Shown piece by piece: positions 35,401 through 42,282 of a DNA stretch of 64,000 nt. The notes under the pieces were generated by a model. It searched no databases. It saw only the letters and a program-made list of their open reading frames with translations, and was not told where the DNA came from. Each line of letters begins with the position of its first letter. The stretch's first letter is position 1. The DNA is taken from NCBI GenBank assembly GCA_036558645.1, contig DATBFG010000071.1, forward strand, positions 1 to 64,000, given 5' to 3'. The translations under genes were made by a program, and so were the position numbers. This DNA comes from DATBFG01 sp036558645. GTDB taxonomy: Bacteria; Acidobacteriota; Terriglobia; Terriglobales; Acidobacteriaceae.

Positions 35401-35528
35401 CGCGCGCCCGCTTTCTTTGGGCTGGCTTTAAGCGCATGAACGCTGCGATGAACCGACTTCTCGCGAGAGGCCTTCGGGTTTTCTGCCTTGCGGGATTTGG
35501 TCGCTTTGCTAGCAATCGAACGTGCCAT
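32418..35528 (-). CDS. giant helical 29-residue-repeat protein with C-terminal HExxH metalloprotease-like domain
   Basis: A 1036-residue protein. ATG 35528 has GAGGAG seven bases upstream. Regions: (1) residues 1-65, very basic Lys/Ala/Ser-rich tail with no signal peptide; (2) about 75-205, helical; (3) about 250-830, an array of 29-residue hydrophobic/amphipathic repeats on the pattern G-K-S-h-x-x-h-L, with the leading glycine at 277, 306, 335, 364, 393, 422, 451, 480, 509, 538 and 567, then again in register at 658, 716, 745, 774 and 803; (4) 845-1036, a globular domain with HEMTH (His909, Glu910, His913) like HExxH zinc peptidases, followed by WQNQN. Candidate comparisons are apolipoprotein/perilipin-type helices, tape-measure proteins and pore formers. 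Function is unknown. Confidence 0.75.
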   Translation of the reverse strand: MARSIASKATKSRKAENPKASREKSVHRSVHALKASPKKAGARKTTAAKVHIMPSKASIASNVNRLSRRLAAVSMHNAKAVDAIVQKTPATGVELVSTFRSEYASAPAQARMLAESYARSIKNPLDHRELFQEAAGMKSDERRALVAGYRRAGQARGVVHAVGQLPRAQGRVLMKDLVLHPDGKIDHSGLQHVLYWLRDAGAEIKRMEHGKPKAAPDTDSAVVDFFEDVADDIANAINSVVDAVVNATKTLGQAIADMINWAANDIANLVNALIKAGQSILNLLNAALENGYEMVKKIVAGLDAIGQGLFTVLDSAFNLAKDALVTVLKAIDNLGHTLGELLGYLAGKAFAVIKQGVDALLAIGKSIGNILQQALDFGITLINSAVRSLIELGKSVAEILTALLTRPWDLFDAVISGLLSLGRTLASVLNDAINAGLDLVKEIARAAARAGQALIDFTKYIVNAAADVVRKVLDGLLEAGKFLADIITTLATHALDAIQKVVNAFFELGKSLLDLMKQTLNLAMDLLKEVIKAAFALGKTIIEFTKQMVEFTYRTAARLIDAAIQVGADAIEILESVAESTYFVFRKIVNAVLQALGPVGDILGWLLDRGEDLASGLWREAILAIRFVKKSVVEILDWAVAQAEDVFDRIVQLCEDVGAAITEVIDWAIARGDDMLELLGGIWDRIENSVIYALNYLKDDFIPGIAKFIKGALSAGFELAKLVAWTVGKAFEVTLEVVRGAFEAGITLAQLVIDVVQHPDQAIQDIVKAARQLGQTLEQVVDAFKQAGDEFIDHFVNAMVALGEDIKDMLGAVVEVAVGLLDTVVFLLMNFLNGFRKLTGDELADVQPVFGTSVDFAHTYIATDSPTNRIIFGIQDFFTGKPESRAFTTGNLINFDVGDGAIERFTLVHEMTHVWQNQNVGPIYMAHAIADHITLGDDPSYNYGYNDSDHSATITLVDAKYDHTNENVFDGPETGEGGRTVVDNAAADTFMDFGPEQQGQILMHYFARKVLMGKPQSDYAPWEKFSTYVQSHPQVA
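32950..34760 (-). repeat. 87-bp-period coding repeat (29-residue units)
   Basis: This is the part of the giant gene that encodes the array. At DNA level the copies are strongly diverged and only the 87-bp period is kept. This suggests long selection on protein shape and not recent tandem duplication. A break of two units (about residues 596-658 of the protein) separates two blocks that remain otherwise regular. Confidence 0.8.
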
Positions 35529-35961
35529 ACAAAATCTCCTCAACTCTAAAGTTTTAGTTAGGTCTTGATACTGCGGGCCGAAGGATACGCCGCGTTTGGA
35601 GTGATCCCAGTGCGAAGACTGGGCGAGCCATCACACAGACCTAGGCCACTCGCGTGCGTTATGCAGATGGTGTGCTCTGGGCGAGTTTCGTTTCAACTGT
35701 TACAAGTAATAGGTGCCACGGGTGCCCCTCCTACGCCATTCGTTCGCCCTTTGATACCGGAGAAAGGCAGCCGACTCAATAGTTTTTCGGCTTGGTCGGA
35801 TTGCAGAGGCCTTGATTTCGATCTGATCGCCTCGCGAAAAACTTTGCCATTGAGGCATTTGGATCAGTACCGTCCTAGAAACTGTCTGATCTTCCGCCGA
35901 AGAGGTTATGAAGAGGGTTGATTTGCTCGTCCGTAAGAAAACCCAACCGGGACAAATCTCG
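35529..35961. other. intergenic, 433 bp
   Basis: No gene is supported on either strand. A rightward frame of 118 codons has no recognisable features. The right part of the giant operon's promoter should lie near 35540-35700. No terminator was found for the leftward membrane-protein gene that ends at 35962. Confidence 0.4.
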
Positions 35962-37440
35962 CTAATCGATCCTGCACACAGCCAAATGCTGGCTCCGGTA
36001 AGGACATTCATCTAGGACCGCTGCGTGGCTGACAATCACCCAATTCACGCCGTATTCCCGACGCAACCTTTCGAAATCTGACATCTGGAAATTGTCCCAT
36101 CCTCGCTGAGCAACCTGCTGCGATTCCCACGCTTCTGCGAGTGCTGGGAACATGGTAACCGCCCCACTGTCCTTGATTCGATCGGCAAGCATGGATCGCT
36201 CGGCTATCGCTCGAAATCCGTGTTGGTCTTCTCCAGCCATTTCCATGTGGCCGGGGTCGAGAGCGAAATAAGCGTCATTCGGGGTGTTTTGACGAATCCA
36301 ATCAAACGCCTGCACCCATTCGTTCGTCGATGCATGCCCGGGCCATTCGATGTGTGGCGTCGCGGGAAAAAGTTGCCTTTGCGCAAACCACATGCCGCCC
36401 GCGAGCGGCGCGAAGAGGAGCACCCAACGCCACCAGCTCTTCTTAAGAAAGGACTGTTGCAACCATCCACCGCCGATCACAAACAGCGAGATGTAGATCA
36501 ACAGAAGGCTGCGCATCGGCTGTAACTCGGCAAGGTTCGCAAGCTGGGGCGGAATCGTGATTACGACGGCTACGAAAAAGAAGAGTATCCCGAACCAAAT
36601 CAGGCTTTTGCAAACAGATTCCATTACCCGCAATGCCCGACGCCGCGCGAGACGCGAAAACCACCACAACAGCATGAGTGGCGCAAAGATGCCAACCCAT
36701 TCGTACCACTCCCATCGCAGCAGAAAGAAGTAGGAGCGACTGTCCAACACATGGCGGTAGGCGGGCGTAACTGCAGGAAAGAGACTCAGCGGGAACAGTG
36801 CTGCTGCCGTGACGTATCGATGATCGGTGCCACGTTTTTGCACAAACCAGAGCACGACCGCGTAGCTAACACCGAAAACTACCATTAAGGGATGAATTAG
36901 AGCCGTTGCCAAGCCCCAAAGAGTGGCGCGAACGAGTTTCCGCTCTAGAATATTGACGACGATAAACAATACTGCGGGCGCAGACAACGAACGCGTGTTC
37001 ACGTATTGATCAAGAATGTAGAGAGCCGTACCGGCGACAGGAATAGTTAAAAGAGATGCGACGAGCGCTACTCCACCCCATCGCGCCTCCCGGGTTGGAA
37101 AACACAATCGGCCAATGTGCCAACATCCCAGCAACAGCATGAATATCGACGCGAAGTGCCATCCAAGGAGTACCCACTCGACAGGTAAATGCGTAATCCG
37201 TACCGAGGCTGCGATCAGATTAGGAAAAAGCGTCAGGCGCGCATGTGATGTGAAAAATGCAGAATTATAGGGATAGAGCCACGGCTGAAGTGTCTGCTTG
37301 ATTCCGGGCACATAGATTTCCGCATCCTCAACGAAGGGGTGGTAGCCGTGAATCAGTATGGCGCAGGCAGTGCAGAGCAACAACCCGCACAGGTCCAACA
37401 ACCGAACGTGATCGTCAGAGCCCGATAAGGCGTCCTTCAT
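35962..37440 (-). CDS. polytopic membrane protein, GT-C-like
   Basis: A 492-residue protein with about ten predicted membrane helices and a soluble C-terminal domain from ~385 on. The first extracytoplasmic loop has an acidic motif (HPFVEDAEIYVPGI), reminiscent of the loop acids of GT-C glycosyltransferases. The C-terminal part resembles the luminal domain of such proteins (WIRQNTPNDAYFALDP). Its start overlaps the stop of the GT2 gene by ATGA. A dolichol/polyprenyl-phosphate sugar made by the GT2 enzyme could be its donor. Substrate unknown. Confidence 0.6.
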   Translation of the reverse strand: MKDALSGSDDHVRLLDLCGLLLCTACAILIHGYHPFVEDAEIYVPGIKQTLQPWLYPYNSAFFTSHARLTLFPNLIAASVRITHLPVEWVLLGWHFASIFMLLLGCWHIGRLCFPTREARWGGVALVASLLTIPVAGTALYILDQYVNTRSLSAPAVLFIVVNILERKLVRATLWGLATALIHPLMVVFGVSYAVVLWFVQKRGTDHRYVTAAALFPLSLFPAVTPAYRHVLDSRSYFFLLRWEWYEWVGIFAPLMLLWWFSRLARRRALRVMESVCKSLIWFGILFFFVAVVITIPPQLANLAELQPMRSLLLIYISLFVIGGGWLQQSFLKKSWWRWVLLFAPLAGGMWFAQRQLFPATPHIEWPGHASTNEWVQAFDWIRQNTPNDAYFALDPGHMEMAGEDQHGFRAIAERSMLADRIKDSGAVTMFPALAEAWESQQVAQRGWDNFQMSDFERLRREYGVNWVIVSHAAVLDECPYRSQHLAVCRID

Positions 37441-38246
37441 GCGTTAGGCGTGCTCTCGGCTGTGCCGCGAACATAGTATCTGCCAGTGCCTGGCTGAAGC
37501 CGCCGTCCCTCGGGATTAAAAATGCGAAAATGCGCGAAGCCTATCCTCTGCAGCGCAAATTGCATGGTCGTAAGGAGCACTCCCAGGCCATATTTCACGC
37601 TGCGACGAAAATTGATCGAAGACGCCTCATCGAAATACTTGGTTGGGCAAGAAACTTCTCCGATACGAAAATCGAAATGCGCGCACTGCGCGAGCATTTG
37701 GTTGTCGAAGACAAAGTCATCGGAGTTTTCGAGCAGCGGAAGTCGAGTGAGAACTTCGCGGCTAAACGCACGATATCCAGTGTGGTATTCGGAGAGCTTG
37801 ACGCCGAGGAACAGGTTTTCAAAAGCAGTGAGAAGGCGATTGGCAACATACTTGTACAAAGGCATCCCGCCTCGCAATGCCTGGCCACCAATGATGCGGG
37901 AGCCGAGTACAACGTCATAGACTCCGTAGGCAATCATGCTGGCCATCGCAGTTACCAGCAACGGCGTGTACTGGTAATCCGGATGCACCATGATGATGAC
38001 GTCGGCGCCGACGGCAAGAGCCTCTCCATAGCAGGTCTGCTGATTTCGTCCATAACCATAGTTACGTTCGTGAACAAAATACTGCAGGCCTAATCGGCGT
38101 GCGAGTTCAACAGTACCGTCTGAGCTGTGATCATCCACCAGAATGAAGTTATCCACCAACTCCGGCAATTCCTGGACGGTTGCCTCTAAAGTCTTTTCGG
38201 CATTGTAAGCCGGCATCACGACGGCTATGCGTTTCCCGTTGATCAT
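37437..38246 (-). CDS. GT2 glycosyltransferase (polyprenyl-phosphate sugar synthase-like)
   Basis: A 269-residue GT-A enzyme. RIAVVMPAYNAEKTLEATV starts the nucleotide fold. LVDDHSSDGTVELA and MVHPDYQY (the usual DADLQ position replaced by HPDYQ) follow. The later GYRAFSREVLTRLP and FDNQMLAQ segments match DPM1-like transferases. No membrane helices are visible. It probably transfers a sugar from a nucleotide donor to polyprenyl phosphate at the membrane face, feeding the coupled downstream membrane protein. The HPD replacement is common in one subgroup of these enzymes. Confidence 0.85.
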   Translation of the reverse strand: MINGKRIAVVMPAYNAEKTLEATVQELPELVDNFILVDDHSSDGTVELARRLGLQYFVHERNYGYGRNQQTCYGEALAVGADVIIMVHPDYQYTPLLVTAMASMIAYGVYDVVLGSRIIGGQALRGGMPLYKYVANRLLTAFENLFLGVKLSEYHTGYRAFSREVLTRLPLLENSDDFVFDNQMLAQCAHFDFRIGEVSCPTKYFDEASSINFRRSVKYGLGVLLTTMQFALQRIGFAHFRIFNPEGRRLQPGTGRYYVRGTAESTPNA

Positions 38247-38581
38247 TTGATTGTAGGTATCCCGAAGACGTTTCTAGGCCGTTCCTGGCCCTGGCCTCTC
38301 CCAGGTCTTAATTCTTGATTTTCTTTGCGTTTGCCTAGCTACATGATACCGCTAGCCGGCTTGGCCGAGCGATTCTCGGATGCGGCTCAAGACAAAATAA
38401 CAGCAGCACACGTAGTTCATTGACACTTCGTAAGAACACGTACTATGCTACCCGGCATTCACACGGCTTCCGAGCGCGTTACTTTGCGCCCTTCACCTCG
38501 TCACAAGTTGTGTGCCTCGGATCCGAACGGAGGGAGCGACTCCGGCCTTGAATTGTTCGATCTCAATTAGGAGACAACTCA
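38247..38581. other. divergent intergenic region
   Basis: The 335 bp lie between the leftward GT2 operon and the rightward EXORDIUM-like gene. A sigma70-type promoter for the latter is visible (listed separately). Its 5' leader of about 130 bp shows no clear riboswitch fold. Confidence 0.5.
38420..38449 (+). promoter_or_regulatory. sigma70-like promoter for the EXORDIUM-like gene
   Basis: TTGACA at 38420-38425 and TATGCT at 38444-38449, separated by 18 bp, lie about 130 bp before the start codon. The -35 is perfect and the -10 matches four of six positions. Confidence 0.5.
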
Positions 38582-39535
38582 ATGCGGAAAGTCTTTTCAC
38601 TCGCGCTTCTGCTCGCAAGTTTCTGCTACCTCAACGCTCAAACAACACGTAACGGGGTACAGTTGGTGCCAAGTGGCAAGGGGTACGGAGTCCCAGCTTC
38701 CGACAATTCACAGACGAATGACATCGTAAACCCCTATACGGTCCATACCGGCAATGGAATCAATTACCATAACGGACCAATCATGCCGGGAACGGTGAAT
38801 GTCTACTTCATCTGGTACGGCAATTGGGTCAATGGACCTAAGCCTTCCGATACGCAGACCACAATAAATCTGCTAAACATGCTTTTCGGATCCAGCGGAC
38901 TGAATGGTTCAGGATACGAGAAGATCAACACGACTTACGGCGACAACTCTCACGATGTGAGCGGCAATCTAGTCTTGTCCAAATCAACCACCGACAGCTA
39001 TAGCCAGGGAACACGGCTCAGCGACAACAAGGTGAAGAGCGTTGTGTCGAAAGCCATTACAACAGGGGCGCTCCCGAAAGACACCAACGGCGTCTACTTT
39101 GTGCTGACTTCTTCTGATGTCAACGAGACCTCGGGATTCTGTACGCAGTATTGTGGTTGGCACACGCATGGCACAATCTCGGGGTCGGATATCAAGTATT
39201 CATTTGTTGGCAACCCCGATCGCTGCAGTTCTGCCTGCGAGGCCCAGACCATCAGTCCGAATGGCGACAGTGGGGCTGATGGAATGGCCTCCATCATGGC
39301 GCATGAGTCGGAAGAGGCGATTTCCGATCCTGACCTCAACGCGTGGTGGGACAATGCAGGACAAGAGAACGCCGACAAGTGTGCGTGGAAGTTCGGCCCG
39401 ACCACCGGCACGATCGGCAACGGCGGCTACAACCAAACGCTGGCGGGATTGCACTGGCTCATCCAGATGAACTGGGAGAACGCTCGCAGGGGTGGATGCG
39501 ACCAGACTCTTGGTGGAACTTTCTACAACAACTGA
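38582..39535 (+). CDS. secreted EXORDIUM/phosphate-induced protein 1 homologue
   Basis: A 317-residue protein with AGGAG nine bases before the ATG and a signal peptide ending near YLNAQ. It has the whole PF04674 pattern known mainly from plants: YHNGPIMPGTVNVYFIWYGNW near residue 60, YFVLTSSDV, a cysteine cluster FCTQYCGWHTH, and GMASIMAHESEEAISDPDLN followed by NAWWD and ENADKCAWKFG. Plant EXORDIUM proteins are apoplastic and linked to growth and carbon status; biochemical activity is unknown. Here it is a mono-cistronic gene closed by a strong terminator. The conserved HE/HxH residues could bind a metal. Confidence 0.88.
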   Translation: MRKVFSLALLLASFCYLNAQTTRNGVQLVPSGKGYGVPASDNSQTNDIVNPYTVHTGNGINYHNGPIMPGTVNVYFIWYGNWVNGPKPSDTQTTINLLNMLFGSSGLNGSGYEKINTTYGDNSHDVSGNLVLSKSTTDSYSQGTRLSDNKVKSVVSKAITTGALPKDTNGVYFVLTSSDVNETSGFCTQYCGWHTHGTISGSDIKYSFVGNPDRCSSACEAQTISPNGDSGADGMASIMAHESEEAISDPDLNAWWDNAGQENADKCAWKFGPTTGTIGNGGYNQTLAGLHWLIQMNWENARRGGCDQTLGGTFYNN

Positions 39536-39552
39536 GGAACGGTCATTTTCAA

Positions 39553-39587
39553 GAGCCGTCCGGTCAAACCGGGCGGCTCATGTTTTT
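39553..39587 (+). terminator. intrinsic terminator after EXORDIUM-like gene
   Basis: GAGCCGTCCGGT and ACCGGGCGGCTC form a 12-bp stem (one G-T pair) with a CAA loop, followed by ATGTTTTT. It begins 18 bp after the stop codon. Confidence 0.9.
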
Positions 39588-39649
39588 GGAAATAACTATC
39601 CTGACACGAGGAAATATAATGAGCTTTTGAAACTTGGGGTGCTCTGAGC

Positions 39650-40156
39650 ATGTGTCGATTCTTGGGTCCAATTGGTTGTTTGATACTGGTCGTTGCCGCG
39701 ACGCAAGCTACCGCCCAGGGAGGCCAGCGCATCGTCACGAGAACTCGCCTTCAGGTGTTGTTCTCGGATTTGGAAAACAAGTGGCTAAACGCTGTTCAGG
39801 CTCATGATAGTAAGACGCTGGACAGCTTGCAGGCGGAGACGTTTGAGGTTTGGACCCCAAAGGTTCCAGATCCGACACCGCTTGAAGAATCGAGGAAGGA
39901 AGCATTTTCCCGAAAGCTGCAATCCTTCCGCATGGATCAGTTAGCCGTGAGGGCCGTTCGCGACGACGTGGCTGTCGTCAGTTTTGTCCTTCAGCAGATC
40001 TTCGATGCGAACGGGAAGGCCCAAAACGAAAGGCGGTTTGTAGTTGATGTGTGGGAAAGAAAGGGAGATAGTTGGCAGTGTTTCGATCGCTACATTTCTG
40101 ATCTGAGTGGGGCCTTACGCGCAACTGACGATGTGAAACCCGACGGTAAACAATGA
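39650..40156 (+). CDS. secreted SnoaL/DUF4440-like protein
   Basis: A 168-residue protein with a signal peptide (GPIGCLILVVAATQATAQ). The mature part has the cone-shaped NTF2/DUF4440 pattern: LENKWLNAVQAHDSKTLDSL, LAVRAVRDDVAVVSFVLQ, then RRFVVDVWERKGDSWQCFDRY. The family binds small ligands or acts as isomerase-like folds; many exported members have no known role. It lies between a terminator and leuC, 39 bp from the latter, so it could share a transcript with leuCD. Confidence 0.7.
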   Translation: MCRFLGPIGCLILVVAATQATAQGGQRIVTRTRLQVLFSDLENKWLNAVQAHDSKTLDSLQAETFEVWTPKVPDPTPLEESRKEAFSRKLQSFRMDQLAVRAVRDDVAVVSFVLQQIFDANGKAQNERRFVVDVWERKGDSWQCFDRYISDLSGALRATDDVKPDGKQ

Positions 40157-40195
40157 ACGAACCAGCCGCAACTGGTAGATTCTGTCTTCCAAGAG

Positions 40196-41620
40196 ATGAA
40201 GTTGACCCCCATCGAGCCTAAGAAACGAACGCTATTCGAGAAGCTGTGGGAAGAGCACGTTATTTGCACCCCAGATGGACAGCCTCCGCTCATCTACATC
40301 GATTTGCACTTGGTACATGAAGTCACCTCACCCCAGGCGTTCGACGGTCTGCGCGCAGCCAATCGCAAGGTACGGCAGCCACTTCGCACCGTAGCTACTG
40401 TCGACCACAACGTTCCCACCACGCCGCGCGGAACACCGATTACAGATCCGATCGCGCTGCAGCAGATCATGGCTCTGCAGAGGAATTGCAAAGAATTCGA
40501 TATACCACTGTTCGATATGACTTCTCCGGACCAGGGCATTGTGCACGTGATTGGCCCTGAGCTTGGACTAACTCAGCCCGGTATGACCATCGTCTGCGGG
40601 GACAGCCATACTAGCACGCACGGTGCTTTCGGGGCTTTGGCTTTCGGCATTGGCACATCGGAAGTCGAACACGTGCTGGCAACACAATGCCTTCCCCAAC
40701 GCAAGCCCAAGACGATGTTGATCGACGTTCGTGGGGTTTTGGCCGAGGGCGTCACTGCCAAAGATCTTGCCCTAGCCATTATCGGGAAAATCGGAACGGA
40801 TGGCGCCACGGGTCACGTCCTGGAGTATTCCGGTGAAGGTGTGCGCTCACTCTCCATGGAAGGCCGCATGACGCTGTGCAATATGAGCATCGAGGCCGGA
40901 GCGCGAGCGGGAATGGTTGCACCGGACGAGACGACCTTTAGTTACATCCGCGGTCGACGTTTTGCTCCACGTGACTGGGAAGCTGCACTTTCGCGCTGGC
41001 GCATGTTGCCGTCAGATGCAGATGCGTCCTACGACAAGATTGTGACTATTGATGCTTCGGCACTGTCACCTTTTGTGACTTGGGGAACAAGTCCGGGAAT
41101 GGTCGTACCGGTTGGTGGCGCAGTGCCTGAGCTTAGTGATCTTCCACCCGGAGTCGATCAACAAACAGCTGCACGCATGTTCGAGTACATGGCCCTCGAA
41201 CCTGGCACCAAAATCGAAGACATAACAATAGATCGCGTTTTCATTGGTTCATGCACAAATTCACGTATTGAGGACTTGCGCGCAGCGGCGCGCGTAGCCA
41301 AGGGGTATCGGGTCAGCTCAACGGTTCGGGCGATGGTCGTTCCAGGCTCGCAGGCGGTGAAACGTGCAGCAGAACAAGAAGGCTTGCACGACATATTTCT
41401 GGAGGCTGGATTCGAATGGAGAGAATCGGGATGCTCCATGTGCCTGGGTATGAATCCCGACATCCTGCAACCCGGAGAACGTTGCGCTTCCACCAGCAAC
41501 CGCAACTTCGAGGGACGCCAGGGCCGTGGCGGACGCACGCATCTGGTGAGTCCAATGATGGCCGCCGCGGCGGCCATTGCAGGGCACTTTACCGATATCC
41601 GCAACTGGCGGTTCCGGTAA
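40196..41620 (+). CDS. leuC: 3-isopropylmalate dehydratase large subunit
   Basis: A 474-residue aconitase-family protein, near the usual length. The 4Fe-4S ligands are a cysteine in FIGSCTNSRIEDL and two in SGCSMCLGMNPD. The active-site segments TVDHNVPT, CGDSHTSTHGAFGALAFGIG and CASTSNRNFEGRQGRGG are all present. With LeuD it isomerises 2- to 3-isopropylmalate in leucine synthesis. The ribosome site before the ATG is weak. leuD follows after 39 bp. Confidence 0.96.
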   Translation: MKLTPIEPKKRTLFEKLWEEHVICTPDGQPPLIYIDLHLVHEVTSPQAFDGLRAANRKVRQPLRTVATVDHNVPTTPRGTPITDPIALQQIMALQRNCKEFDIPLFDMTSPDQGIVHVIGPELGLTQPGMTIVCGDSHTSTHGAFGALAFGIGTSEVEHVLATQCLPQRKPKTMLIDVRGVLAEGVTAKDLALAIIGKIGTDGATGHVLEYSGEGVRSLSMEGRMTLCNMSIEAGARAGMVAPDETTFSYIRGRRFAPRDWEAALSRWRMLPSDADASYDKIVTIDASALSPFVTWGTSPGMVVPVGGAVPELSDLPPGVDQQTAARMFEYMALEPGTKIEDITIDRVFIGSCTNSRIEDLRAAARVAKGYRVSSTVRAMVVPGSQAVKRAAEQEGLHDIFLEAGFEWRESGCSMCLGMNPDILQPGERCASTSNRNFEGRQGRGGRTHLVSPMMAAAAAIAGHFTDIRNWRFR

Positions 41621-41659
41621 CGCGACTCTCGGACGAGCGAAACGTAGGCGGAGGACCTT

Positions 41660-42262
41660 TTGCAACCGTTTAAAACTCACGAGGGTGTGGTCGCGCCATT
41701 GATTTCCCCCAACGTCGACACTGACCAGATCATTCCCAAGCAATTTCTCAAGCGCATCGAGAAAACAGGTTTTGGCGAATTCTTGTTTTACGACTGGCGT
41801 CATGAGCCTGGTCCCTTCGTACTGGACCAACCCAGGTATTCCGGTGCTTCCATCCTGGTAACTGGGAAAAACTTCGGATGCGGCTCGTCACGCGAACACG
41901 CAGTATGGGCGCTCGCTGACTTCGGATTTCGAGCTCTGATCGGTCCCTCGTTTGCCGATATCTTTTCCACCAATTGCGTGAAGAATGGTGTCCTGACCGT
42001 GGTGCTCCCAGAAAACGACGTTGCCGAACTTGCCCGGCGAGCACAGCGGTCACCGGGCTACCGTCTCGCAGTCAACCTGGAGGAATGCACGGTCACAGAT
42101 TCGCAAGGCCTCGATGTCTCTTTTCGAGTCGACGAATTCAACCGGTATTGCCTGCTGAACGGACTCGACGACATCGGACTCACGCTTCAGCACGAGTCCG
42201 AGATTGCCGCGTATGAGAGACGAATAGACAACACTCTGCAGCCGCGGATTCGCCTTGAGTAG
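41660..42262 (+). CDS. leuD: 3-isopropylmalate dehydratase small subunit
   Basis: A 200-residue protein from TTG with GGAGG five bases upstream. The swivel-domain motifs VVAPLISPNVDTDQIIPKQFL and FGCGSSREHAVWAL are complete. It pairs with LeuC. No leuA or leuB is present in the window, so the leucine pathway is split. Confidence 0.96.
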   Translation: MQPFKTHEGVVAPLISPNVDTDQIIPKQFLKRIEKTGFGEFLFYDWRHEPGPFVLDQPRYSGASILVTGKNFGCGSSREHAVWALADFGFRALIGPSFADIFSTNCVKNGVLTVVLPENDVAELARRAQRSPGYRLAVNLEECTVTDSQGLDVSFRVDEFNRYCLLNGLDDIGLTLQHESEIAAYERRIDNTLQPRIRLE

Positions 42263-42282
42263 GCCCCTGCTACTCGTTCGAG

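Noticed and set aside
32418..35528. Phage tail tape-measure protein
   Set aside because: Long helical repeats resemble tape measures, but no phage genes flank it, it has a C-terminal HExxH domain, and it is coupled to ACP and ketosynthase genes.
35565..35921. Rightward 118-codon frame between the repeat protein and the membrane protein
   Set aside because: No ribosome site, no recognisable domain, and biased composition typical of non-coding GC-rich DNA.
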